From Torreya grandis (taxonomy: Eukaryota > Streptophyta > Pinopsida > Cupressales > Taxaceae), in contig JARHVA010001921.1 in NCBI GenBank assembly GCA_037957365.1, forward strand, positions 1,605,501 through 1,669,500: 64,000 nt of DNA, written 5' to 3'. The position numbers and the translations under genes were made by a program. Shown here piece after piece: positions 53,547 to 63,202 of this stretch. Positions within the stretch are counted from its first letter, which is position 1. Each line of letters opens with the position of its first letter. The notes beneath the pieces are model-generated. The model saw nothing but the letters and a program-made list of their open reading frames with translations, did not search any database and had not been told where the DNA came from.

Positions 53547-53566
53547 AATTATTTTACTTCCAATAA

Positions 53567-53579
53567 TTGGTATTAGAGT
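53567..53579 (+). promoter_or_regulatory. Primer binding site 2, initiator-Met tRNA type
   Basis: TTGGTATTAGAGT follows LTR2, differing from TTGGTATCAGAGC at two C-to-T positions. Confidence 0.75.
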
Positions 53580-53634
53580 CTAGTCCTTTTGAATAAAAGT
53601 CTAATAGCTTGAAGGTGATCCTAAGAAGCACAAG

Positions 53635-54464
53635 ATGTCTTTTGATCAACAGGAAGAAGATAACATGTATGATGAAGAATTATACTATGATAGTGAATAA
53701 GGACAAGTTGAAGTAGACTTTGAAGCTAAGCTCATAAGATCCCTTGATGACTTGAAGCATCAAAATAAGGTCATCAAAGATTTCAAAAATTAGTTAGAGA
53801 TTTAAAATACAAGTTTGAGATCAAAGGAAGTTGAGTGTGATCAGTTGAAGTCTGAGTTAAATTTTTTTAAGCTTGTGCATGAGCATTTCAAAGAAAAGAT
53901 GAGCAAGATGAAGACCTTTCAAAAGTTTTAAAACATCACTGAGGCTCTAGATGACATTTGAGTAGTCAGATGTTTGCCAATGATAAGGTAGGTCTTGGAT
54001 TTAAATAAGACCACAAGGATGAAGCTCAAGCCAAGGAAAGTCAAACCTCAAAGGTCAATGGTCTACCAAATAATGATGGTTCTATAAAAATTAATATAAT
54101 TCCTATCATATGTCTTAATGTCATAAGGTATGCAAGTTATTTTAATGGTTATTATTTTTATTGTAACAAATTTTATCATAGATCAAGATATTGTGGATGG
54201 AGAGACTATGGAAGATCATTTAAAAATGTGTATTCATGGATCTATAGAAGGAATAATGGTATGAGAGATGTTTTGTTCTACAACTATGATGAAAGAGGAA
54301 ACATTGCAAGATATTTCAAGATGAGGCATATGAAGAAGACCAGTCAAAACAGGAAGGTTCATAGTCATGCCACTAGGAAATGGATCAAGAAGACAAACCC
54401 TATAGATAAGGCAAAGGTGGAATCGAAAAATAAAGAAGAAGATTATATAAAATCTTAGATTATA
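53635..54464 (+). pseudogene. gag: Ty1/copia gag remnant, interior 2
   Basis: It is colinear with the interior 1 gag. The start ATG is at 53,635 with an acidic E-E-D-N-M-Y-D-E N-terminus, then a coiled-coil-like segment. There are stops at several Gln/Lys positions and a frame change near 53,960. The first zinc knuckle (~54,150-54,195) keeps three of four ligands (second Cys, His and last Cys: Y-C-N-K-F-Y-H-R-S-R-Y-C). The second has lost its Cys and His residues (N-Y-D-E-R-G-N-I-A). The open part 54,228-54,458 ends in a basic tail. This copy is slightly better preserved in the knuckles than interior 1. Confidence 0.65.
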
Positions 54465-54500
54465 GATTATGGTTGCTCAAGTCACATGTAAAAAGATAAG
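54465..54500 (+). pseudogene. Ty1/copia protease active-site remnant, interior 2
   Basis: D-Y-G-C-S-S-H-M at 54,465-54,488, identical in its defective D-Y-G to interior 1. A stop follows directly after the Met codon. Confidence 0.6.
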
Positions 54501-56021
54501 ATAGGTCTTAGTTTTCATGAGGTTGATCAAAGTAGTAAGAATGAAGAGTTGACTAAGAAGAAGAAGGATGACAAGGTGAGTCATGATCAACTCATAAACC
54601 AAGATGGGTTGTTTGCTACTATAGAGTATAAGTCAAATTTGAAAGAATATTAAGAGTATTCTTTGCCATCTTAGAAGGATGATGAAGAATCCAATTCAAA
54701 GGTCAAGCCTAAGTTGACAGTCAAGCATAGATGGACATTAAAAAATAATCAACCTTTTGAGAGTATGGAGATTTGGTAATCTCCTAAATTTATGTTTTTA
54801 TATGCCCTATGGAAGGGGTAACTTCATTAGGCTTCATGGAGACACTCATCAATAAGTAGAAGCATGGTGGATGCTTGTTTGAGCCTTGATAGGTGTTGTA
54901 TAAGTATGAAGGCATGTTGAAGTTTGTTGAGTATAAGCTAGATGTGTAGTCTTTTAGCATATTCAGAGTTACATTTTTGGTATCTTATTATAGTTGAGAT
55001 TGATCTATGATAATATTTGATATTGTTACCAAGGTTCTTGATATGTATTGAAAATGGTCTATGTGTACTACTGATTCAAATGGTGAGAAAGTTATGAAGA
55101 CAAAGGGAAACATGGTTATTTAAATGATTAATATAACTCTTAGTAAGTAGAAACATATATGGCCTCTTTTATAAACATCAAGGGCTACAAGGAAGCCTAG
55201 TGGACCTAGTGTTAAAAAAAATGTAAAGTTGAAGAATAAGAGGTCAAACAAGTTTGTATGAAGCATGATAGAAGTATGGTGGAGCCTGAGCAAGGAAATG
55301 AATATGGATACTATCCATCGTTATGTTTATAGATGAGATGTATTAAATATGTATAAAGGTATGTAATGGTTTATATGTTCCATAGATGCATGCATAATAT
55401 GATTGATTGTGTGATTCTATTAGGGATGTTTTAATAGTCTAGATGGTGAGTGCATATGTTTTAATAGTCACTTTTTTTGAAAAAAGGTATGATTCAGATA
55501 AGGTGATGGCTTGATGGTTCAAACGTTAGGTAGACATGGTTTTATCTCCAAGATGCAAGATGACAATCAAATACTATGATGAGAAGACCTGAGGTAGATA
55601 TGAGCTAAAGATGAGTACAAGAGGTGTGTTGATAAATCATCAAAGGTAGACTATGTATGGGAAAGTATGTCACAAATAAATATATTGTACTAAATATGCA
55701 TGGAGGTATAACATTCATTAATCTTTTGTGAGCTAGTGGATCAATGTCTACATCAGGTTGGTTGATAGTTAAGTATATTTTAAACTCAATATTAGTCATG
55801 TCAAGGAAAAGTAGATGGATATGATCATTGTGATAGGGGATAATATATATGATGCTTTAGGTATGTTTGGGCATGGTTTGTTAAGATAAGGTCTAAGGAT
55901 CAAATGGTAGCTTGTGAAAAACCCTTTATTATTAATGTCAAAGGGGGAAAAAGATCAAAAGGATGGAGGATTTAAGATTAGTAAGAAGACATTATAGGAG
56001 TGATTTTTCCATCAATGACAA
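54501..56021 (+). other. Non-coding remainder of interior 2
   Basis: Parallel to 27,531-28,986 of interior 1, including the V-S-H-D-Q-L-I-N-Q-D-G-L-F-A trace (~54,577-54,620) and a purine tract CAAAGGGGGAAAAAG at ~55,939. No RT, RNase H or integrase is seen. The final tract before LTR3 (CAAAGGATTAG, 56,019-56,029) is degenerate. Confidence 0.5.
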
Positions 56022-56031
56022 AGGATTAGTT

Positions 56032-57494
56032 TGTTGAGAATTATTTTCATTAATGTCAAGGTTGATGTCATTGATGTCAAGATGCATGGTGTGTGGGTTA
56101 TGAGCTTATATGCCTAATATGAAAAAGAAGCCAAGAAACCTAATGTATCTTTGTTATGAGAGAATTTGAAGGCTTGAGGATTCATTAATAGTTTTATCAA
56201 CACCTTTTATGAAACATTTTTGAAGACTTGACATAGAACACAGTGAGCTACAAAGATCCTTAGTTAAACTCCAAAGATCTATGTAAGTAGCTCTAAAGAT
56301 GCTCCGTCAAGATACAAATATGTTATATTGAATATATAAAGAAGAAGATGTATAAGGTTTCTTGAGAATACATAATAGGTATTAGATCACTCTTGAGAGT
56401 TTCAAGGTGAAGCCTGCAAGGGTAAGTACTTCAATCCAAGTCTATAACTAGACTAGTTTTAGACCTTGCTTGGCCCAATAAGGCATCATGATATTTTGTC
56501 AAGGCACATGAAGGATGTTTGATAATTGATTGAGAATGTGAGATTATGTGTGATCATGTAAGTGAGGTGGAGATCACATGGAAAGAGTTTTGAAGGATAA
56601 TTTAAGACCTAGTAAGGTGTGAAGACTTAGGTGTAGAAATCAAGATGGTGAGAACATGGCCAAATGAGGTATGAGATTTATATTTAAAGAGAGGAATGAG
56701 AAAATTAGAATTTTAAATGGTGTGATATATTATCTTAGATGATTTGACCAAGTCTAAGGTTAAAATTTTAAGGTTTAGGCTAAAAATGTGTTCTAAGGTC
56801 TCTAGGGTGCACAAAATGAAGAGTTGTCTACCCAATAAGGTTTTTCAAGTGTTTTTTGGCATGTGTAGCATTTTCATGAGGACAATAGGTATTAATCATA
56901 TATGGGAAAGGGCCCTAAATAAAATTTCCAAGCATTGGTTTCTAGATTGAGGGTCTAAGCTTTATGAATGATTGTAAAGATTGGAAGATGGATTAAACCC
57001 TAAAAAAGCCCTACCAATGACCTAACGTTGAATATATTGATCAAAAGTTCCAAAATTGTCTCAAATGTCTATTTATGTGATTTGATCAAGTATTAAACTT
57101 CCTTAGGCACCTCCAGGTGTGATTGGTTTGTAAGGTGAGGGAATGGACCCTATAAGAAAGGCTTTGTTTCTCAAAGATTCATTGTAGTAGTCAGATTTGA
57201 CCAAGTCAAAGCTATTAATTAAATGAAGTTTGAAGCTTGAGACTTTTATATTATGCCCACGATGGTTTAAAAATAGGTCTTATCCCTTATAGGTGCTAAA
57301 TTGGTCATACAAGTTGACTAGTTGCTAACAGACATAGTGGTGCAGACAGTGAGAAAACTAGGTAGAAGTGAAAAGTTGATTAAGGATATGTTATCATGGA
57401 TTAGGTATAAATCCAAATACATGGGGATGTTTTTAAATACTATTAATAAATTTTCATGATGAATATAATTTTTGGATATCCTTGTATATGTATA
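56032..57494 (+). repeat. LTR3 of the SIRE-like tandem, truncated
   Basis: It begins TGTTGAGAATTATTTT and follows LTR1/LTR2 to TATCCTTGTATATG, about 57,494, equivalent to ~24,258 in LTR1. After that the sequence is unrelated. Roughly the last 2.3 kb of the LTR is missing, so the right edge of the tandem and its target duplication cannot be tested. Confidence 0.75.
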
Positions 57495-57659
57495 CATCTA
57501 ATTCTTAACACTATTTATGTTGAAATTGTCAATCTTACTCGAATTACACTCAAATACCCAAAATCACTAAAAATTTGTGGTCATAGACATGAAAATTATT
57601 GCAACACACTACCCTACATTGATAAAAAATGGGTGTATGATGGTCAAATGAATATCAAT
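57495..57659 (+). pseudogene. Unrecognised reading frame, left part, cut by the chromovirus
   Basis: It is open in one frame up to the chromovirus insertion point and contains C-G-H-R-H-E-N-Y-C-N-T-L-P. With the element and one TCAAT removed, the frame continues at 63,203 for 24 more codons to a TAG at 63,275. The family is unknown. The 5' end is unclear because the sequence abuts truncated LTR3. Confidence 0.4.
57655..57659. repeat. Target site duplication TCAAT, left copy
   Basis: Identical to 63,198-63,202, exactly flanking the two chromovirus LTRs. Confidence 0.9.
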
Positions 57660-57997
57660 TACTACACCCCTAACCTATCACATGTATGAGGATAGTATTA
57701 GCTGACTTGTGGCTTACTTATCCCTCTTTGAAATTATATTATGGCTAACTTGTGGCTGACTTGTGGCTTTCTTTAGATTAGTAGGTCGGCCTATGGAGTA
57801 ACAATGGCCTAGTTAGACTATATATAGGAGGTAGTGGGTAATCATTTATCATCATATTGTGAATTCTGCTCTTATTGAAGCTTCTGGAGGTTGCCCCCTC
57901 GAAGTGGCTTATCTATTATCAGATATTTGGATATATTTCAATCATATTTGGATATCATTCTACTGTTATACTTAATTCTTGAAGTAATTTCATTACA
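57660..57997 (+). repeat. Chromovirus 5' LTR (338 bp)
   Basis: It starts TACTACACCCC (TG mutated to TA) and ends TTTCATTACA. A TATA box, ACTATATATA, is at 57,817-57,826. By eye it differs from the 3' LTR at about 16 of 338 positions, mostly transitions. Confidence 0.92.
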
Positions 57998-57999
57998 AG

Positions 58000-58011
58000 T
58001 GGTATCGGAGC
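58000..58011 (+). promoter_or_regulatory. Chromovirus primer binding site, initiator-Met tRNA
   Basis: TGGTATCGGAGC, two bases after the LTR end. It differs from TGGTATCAGAGC at one position. Confidence 0.85.
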
Positions 58012-58374
58012 TGCGATTTGGGCAATCTTGTGGGCGAAACACTAATTTTGTGATATATAAAAAATGGTTGTGAATTTCTCTGAAATATTTTTAACGAAGG
58101 TGAGAAATCATCACATTAAGCTTCCATTAAAATTTCAGATCATTTAGATCTGTTTTTAAAAAAGTTATCTCTATTTTATGATTTTTCATAAAATTGCTCT
58201 ATTGTGTGCAATTCAAAGAATTTTCTGAGTTTTTTACATATTTGGAAAGATTAGAAAAATTTGTCTATGGTTTGTTCTTTGTATATTTTGAATTGAGGTC
58301 AACATAATTCCAAAATCACTTGGTCAAAGTTGGGTCAAAAGTGTCAATAAGGGTCAACATCGTAAAACCCTTTT

Positions 58375-59540
58375 ATGGCAGGTCCACAAACTCGGGGCCA
58401 AGGAAAGGGGGCTAAAACTCCAGGAAAAACTCCTAAAAAGGATGAGATGGAGTCAGAAGGAGGGTGTAATAGACCCTTTGTACCAGGGTTTTCTGACATA
58501 GATCACAAAGTGAGCCAGCTTGACTATAGTGTGCAAGGCATTTAGAGTGAGGTGCAAGACATACAATCTAATATGCAATCCATACAAGATAGTTTGGGAT
58601 ATATCATGACAGATTTGAATATTAATCAATCAAATCATCAAGCTAACTCTATTTCACAAACCCACCAGGGTGGTTCTCCTAACCAGTCTACTTCAAAGCC
58701 AACTCCATGGCCACAGAAGAACCTATTACCAAAAGTGGATATGCACAAATTCGATGGAAAGATCCACTCAATTGGCTCAACCAAATGGAGAGTTTTTTTG
58801 ACCTACATCAGATTCCAAGTGGATAGAAGTTCACCATGACATCTTTGTATCTTGAACCTGATCAATTCATTTGGTATCGATGGTTTTGTGATCAAAAGAA
58901 AAAGATGGGTCTCAATGTCACTTGGTCAATTTTTCAAGAGCAACTACAATTACACTATGGCAATAGTGTGATAGATAATTACTTTAGCCAACTGGCAAAA
59001 TTGTGACAAACTCGCTCCATCAAGGATTATATTCATCATTTTCAGAACCTATCCTTACATGTGGAGACAATTTCTGATGCAAACTTGAATGACCTATTTT
59101 TGGGTAGACTCAAGGACCACATTCAACATGAGGTACACATGTTTAATCCACTTAATATTTCTAAATCTATTATCCTAGAATGTAGAGCTAAGGAAAAATT
59201 CCTAGCCAACAAGAGACAACCATTCACTCACTTCAAAGATCGTAGCATATCATCATCAACATTTCCTCCACCTACTAGATTGACCCCTCAGCAAATTGAA
59301 GAAAAGCGTGTAAAAGGATTATGTTTTGGTTGTGATAGCAAGTGGAGTAAAGGACATAGATGTGCTGAGAAGAAGTTATTCTACATTAAGGGACCAAATG
59401 AAGATGAAGAAGCAGATGATGCCTCTAATGATGATGAGGAAAATATAGAGGAGGTACCTAAAGATTCCCACCCTACAACCTCTTGTCATGCACTTGCAGG
59501 TATTAGCACTCCAAAAACTCTTAAGGTGGTGGGTTTCCTT
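58375..59540 (+). pseudogene. gag: Chromovirus gag, with stops and a frameshift
   Basis: Gag builds the particle and binds RNA. The first ATG after the leader is 58,375, opening M-A-G-P-Q-T-R-G-Q-G-K-G; an in-frame TAG lies at 58,543. The capsid motif starts F-D-G-K at ~58,748, but the expected D-P-x-x-W continues in the next frame, so one base is missing near 58,762. A further stop is near 59,005. The frame 59,061-59,540 is open and holds the knuckle C-F-G-C-D-S-K-W-S-K-G-H-R-C (from about 59,322), a Cys/His pattern found in several chromovirus clades. A very acidic linker (D-E-E, N-D-D-E-E) follows and leads into the protease. Confidence 0.8.
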
Positions 59541-59900
59541 AAGAAACAAAAGGTGATAGTGTTGATTGATTCAGGGAGCACACATAACTTTATAAACCAT
59601 AATTTGGCCACTCGATTGAACTGTTTCATCTACCCAGCACCAAAATTTTAGGTAATGATTGCAGATGGTGGCACAATTAATTGTTCAGGCAAATGCCATA
59701 GTATAAGGCTTACTATGGGTAGGTACAATCTTGACTCTCCTATGTTTTCTATTCACATGGGTAACACAGACATTGTTTTGGGAGTCCAATGGCTCATAAC
59801 CTTAGGTACCATTGAGATGAACTTCCAAGAACTATTCATGCGCTTTCATTTTGAAGGTAAGAAAATTGAATTACATGGATTACATGCAAAATATCCATAG
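59541..59900 (+). pseudogene. Chromovirus aspartic protease
   Basis: The active-site motif is V-L-I-D-S-G-S-T-H-N-F-I (catalytic Asp codon 59,568-59,570), intact. The second half reads I-V-L-G-V-Q-W-L, the usual flap/C-terminal motif (~59,772-59,795). TAG stops at 59,649 (F-stop-V-M-I-A-D-G, where Gln is usual) and 59,898 interrupt the frame without shifting it. Confidence 0.85.
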
Positions 59901-60830
59901 TTGGTTAGTTCACATCAGATGACCAAGATGCTAAAAAAGGGGGCAGATGGAATTATTGCACGATTATGCTCTATAGAAGTTCAACCCCCAAAGGTATCTA
60001 CACATCTTGATCTGCAAATAATTCTTGAAGACCACTCATCTATTTTTGGGGCCATGCCAAAAGGACTACCACCAAAAAGAGAACATGATCATGCCATTCA
60101 ACTAATTCCAGGTAGTCAACCACCAAATATTAGACCATATAGATATCCATATGCACAAAAGAGTGAAATTGAAAAGATGGTCCATGAGATGCTGGAGGCA
60201 GGGATCATCAAGCATAGCCAAAGTGCATATTCATCACCAGTGGTCATGGTGCAGAAGAATGATGACACATGGAGGATGTGCCTCGATTATAGGGAACTCA
60301 ACAAGTACACCATCAAAGATAAGTTTCCTATTCCAGTAATTAATGATTTACTTGATGAGTTGCATGGTGCTAATTATTTCACAAAATTGGATCTTCGCTC
60401 GGGGTACCATCAAACTAGAATCAAGGATGAAGATGTTCATAAAACTGCTTTTAGAACACATGAGGGCCATTATGAGTTTTTGGTAATGCCCTTTGGTCTT
60501 ACAAATGCACCATCTACTTTTTAGAGCTTGATGAACACTATTTTTAGGCCTTTTTTAAGGAAGTTTATGCTAGTTTTCTTTGATGACATATTGATTTATA
60601 GTCAGACATGGGAAGCACATCTGCAACATGTGAAACGGGTATTGATAGTTTTGGAGAAGCACCAACTTTATGCGAAGCCATCTAAATGTGCTTTTGGAGT
60701 ACAGGAGGTAGAGTACCTTGGTCACATTGTTTCCCATGAAGGGGTCAAAGTTGATCCTCAGAAGATCAAAGCAATAATGGAATGGCCCATGCCAAAAACT
60801 CTCAAAAACCTTTGAGGTTTTCTTAGACTA
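59901..60830 (+). pseudogene. Chromovirus reverse transcriptase
   Basis: Open from 59,901 to 60,521, then 60,528-60,812. Motifs in order: [50 protein letters not shown], and the catalytic F-F-D-D-I-L-I-Y-S (Asp codons 60,582 and 60,585). Both metal-binding Asp residues are present. TAG at 60,522 replaces the Gln that normally follows S-T-F. TGA at 60,813 replaces the Arg of the R-G-F-L-G-L-type motif. Confidence 0.9.
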
Positions 60831-61370
60831 ACGGGTTACTATGGAAGATTTGTGAAAGGTTATGGTAGCATAGCAGCTCCACTCACTGCATTGCTAAAGA
60901 AGGATGCCTTCCATTGGAATGATGATGCCACCAAAGCATTTGAGAAACTAAAAGTATCTATGTGCACCACTCCAGTTTTGGCTACTCTAGACTTCTCACA
61001 AATATTCATTGTTGAATGTGATGTTTCTGGGTCTGGATTGGGGGTAGTACTAATGCAGGAAGGAAGACCCATTGCATTTGAAAGTTGTCAATTCAAAGGT
61101 AAGAATCTAAAAAAACCTATCTATGAGAAATAAATGATGGCTATTCTTCATGCAGTTAAACAATGGAGGCCTTATTTGATGGGTAGACACTTTAAGGTGA
61201 AAATGGATCATGATAGTCTCAAATACTTTTTGGAGCAAAGATTATCATCTGAGGAACAACAAAAATGGGTAACCAAAATGTTGGGTTATTATTTTGAAAT
61301 CATCTACAAGAAGGGTAAAGATAATGTAGTAACAGATGCACTATCTAGACGGGATGCATCCACAGAAGCA
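60831..61370 (+). pseudogene. Chromovirus RNase H
   Basis: Sequence runs from L-T-G-Y-Y-G-R-F (connection) through E-C-D-V-S-G-S-G-L-G (first Asp) and Y-E-K to K-M-D-H-D-S-L-K-Y-F-L-E-Q, ending D-N-V-V-T-D-A-L-S-R-R. A TAA at 61,131 stands where Glu is normal (Y-E-K-E-M-M-A). The frame is otherwise open. Confidence 0.85.
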
Positions 61371-62660
61371 TTACTTGGTGCAATGTCCATATTGCAAGCA
61401 TATTGGGTGGATGAAGCTAGGTTAGAATGGGAGCAAGACAAGGATACACAGGTTTTGATTCAGAATCTCCAGCAAGGTACTTTATCCTCTAACAAATTTG
61501 AATGGAAAGGTAATGTCCTATGGTATAAGGGTAGGTTATACTTGTGCAAAACTTCAGAGCTTAAGCATAAGCTTCTTGTAGAGTTGGATGCATCTCCACT
61601 TCGGGGACATTCAGGGTTTTTGAAAACTTATCATAGAATTAAGAAAGAATTATTTTGGGAAGGACTCAAGGGAGATGTAAAAAAGTTTGTGGAAGAATAC
61701 ATGATATGCCAACAGAATAAAGGTGAAACAGTTAAGACCCCAGGTTTGTTACAACCATTAGCAATTCCTTGTCAAAGGTGGGAGGAGGTTTCCATGGATT
61801 TCATCACTGGGTTGCCTTGTTCTGAAGGTAATAATGTTATTTTGGTCATTGTGGATAGGCTTAAAAAATATGCCCATTTTGGTGCTCTCTCACACCCATT
61901 TTCAGCAAGTACCGTTGTGGCTATTTTTATGGAAGTAGTTCTCAAATTACATGGATCCCCAAAAATAATTGTAAGTGATCATGATCCTATTTTCACTAGT
62001 AGTTTCTAGACTGAACTATTTTCTTGTTTGGGTACTCAGATAGCTCATAGCTCATCTTACCACCCCCAATCTGATGGACAAACTGAAGTGGTTAACAAAT
62101 GTTTAGAGGGGTATCTCTATTGTTTTGCATCAGATAAACAAGAACATTGGGTTAAATGGCTACCACTTGTAGAATGGTGGTATAACACATCTTTCCATAC
62201 CTCTTCTAAAATGTCTCCATTTTTATCACTATATGGTTACCATCCACCTTCCATCACTTCTTCATTAAAGGTGCACACTAAGGTTCGAGATGTGGAAGAG
62301 CACATTCAACATCAACAAGAGGTTTTGGCTAGTTTGAGAGACAATTTAGCCTTGGCACAAAATAGGATGAAGCAACAAGTAGATCAACACCGAAGTGAGT
62401 GACATTTTGAGGTGGGTGACTGGGTATTTGTTCATTTGCAACCTTACAAGCAGATGTCCTTGAAGCAACAAAAAAAGGACAACAAACTTGCTCCAAAGTA
62501 TTATGGCCCTTATTAGGTTCTACAAAAAAATGGAAGTGTGGCTTACAAGCTTGAGTTACCTCATTCATCTCACATACACCCAGTATTTCATGTTTCTTAT
62601 TTGAAGAAAGTCATTGGATAGAAAGTTTTTGCCTAGACAGAGCTCCTAGAACTAGATGAA
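61371..62660 (+). pseudogene. Chromovirus integrase
   Basis: The zinc domain is visible as H-S-G-F-L-K-T-Y-H-R-I and M-I-C-Q-Q-N-K (first Cys of the expected C-x-x-C present, second replaced). The catalytic triad is readable: Asp 61,797 in M-D-F-I-T-G-L-P, Asp 61,977 in S-D-H-D-P-I-F, and Glu 62,085 in D-G-Q-T-E-V-V-N. The C-terminal module shows Y-Y-G-P-Y near 62,500 and [11 protein letters not shown] near 62,577. Stops: TAG 62,007 (Trp expected), TGA 62,400 (Arg expected), TAG 62,514, 62,619 and 62,634. No frameshift was detected. Confidence 0.9.
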
Positions 62661-62873
62661 GAAGGACGAGTCATTTTGGAACCAGAGAAGATCCTCCAAA
62701 CACGTACTAAGAGGTTGATAACCAGAGAGATTAAGGAATATTTGATCAAGTGGAAAAACCAAAGCAGTGAAGATGCAACTTGGGAAGGTGAAGAATTTCT
62801 GCAAAAACATCCACAATTGTTCAACATTGAGGACAACATTGGTTTAAAGGGGAAGGGCATGCTACGCCCCTAA
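62661..62873 (+). pseudogene. Chromodomain at the end of the chromovirus integrase
   Basis: E-P-E-K-I-L-Q-T-R-T-K-R, then E-Y-L-I-K-W-K-N-Q and E-D-A-T-W-E-G-E-E-F-L: the three-strand chromodomain core with L-I-K-W-K and A-T-W-E. In this family it directs insertion to heterochromatin through histone marks (family knowledge). The open part ends at TAA 62,871-62,873, so the last codons lie in the first 14 bp of the 3' LTR. Upstream stops separate it from integrase. Confidence 0.9.
62846..62857 (+). promoter_or_regulatory. Chromovirus polypurine tract
   Basis: AAAGGGGAAGGG two bases before the 3' LTR start TGCTACGCC. It overlaps the end of the chromodomain coding sequence. Confidence 0.85.
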
Positions 62874-63197
62874 CCTATCACATGTATGAGGATAGTATTA
62901 GCCAACTTGTGGCTTACTTATCCCTCTTTGACATTATATTGTGGCTGACTTGTGGCCAACTTGTGGCTTTCTTTAGATTAGTAGGTCAGCCTATGGAGTA
63001 ACCATGGCCTAGTTACACTATATATAGGAGGTAGTGGGTAATCATTTATCATCATATTGTGAATTCTGCTCTTATTAAAGCTTGTGGAGGTTGCCCCCTC
63101 GAAGTGGCTTATCTATTATCAGATATTTGGATATATTTCAGTCATATTTGGATATCATTCTGCTGTTATACTTAATTCTTGAAGTAATTTCATTACA
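62860..63197 (+). repeat. Chromovirus 3' LTR (338 bp)
   Basis: It starts TGCTACGCCCC and ends TTTCATTACA, with the same length as the 5' LTR and no indels between them. The TATA box is at 63,017-63,026. Confidence 0.92.
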
Positions 63198-63202
63198 TCA
63201 AT
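63198..63202. repeat. Target site duplication TCAAT, right copy
   Basis: Matches 57,655-57,659. Confidence 0.9.

Larger units (their letters stand above)
51911..53565 (+). repeat. LTR2 of the SIRE-like tandem, right part, with the second GGCTA
   Basis: It opens with the right duplication GGCTA (51,911-51,915) and continues LTR1's sequence from about 24,856 to its end. It closes with CCAATA before ATTGGTATTAGAG. It includes two 171-bp direct units (52,976-53,146 and 53,147-53,317) and a 13-base C run. Confidence 0.85.
57660..63197 (+). mobile_element. Full-length Ty3/gypsy chromovirus (5,538 bp)
   Basis: Two 338-bp LTRs flank an initiator-Met primer site, gag with zinc knuckle, protease, RT, RNase H, integrase, chromodomain and a polypurine tract. 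It is bounded by TCAAT on both sides. Size, short LTRs and the knuckle style suggest a Reina- or Galadriel-like chromovirus; the exact clade is inference. From 59,061 to the end the coding frame is continuous except for single in-frame stops. Gag has one frame change and stops. It is the youngest-looking element in the window but cannot make a complete polyprotein. Confidence 0.92.

Noticed and set aside
56744..56950. 68-codon + frame in LTR3
   Set aside because: Not conserved as protein in LTR1 or LTR2.
62329..62860. Minus-strand frames over the chromovirus integrase and chromodomain
   Set aside because: Shadows of the clearly coding + strand.
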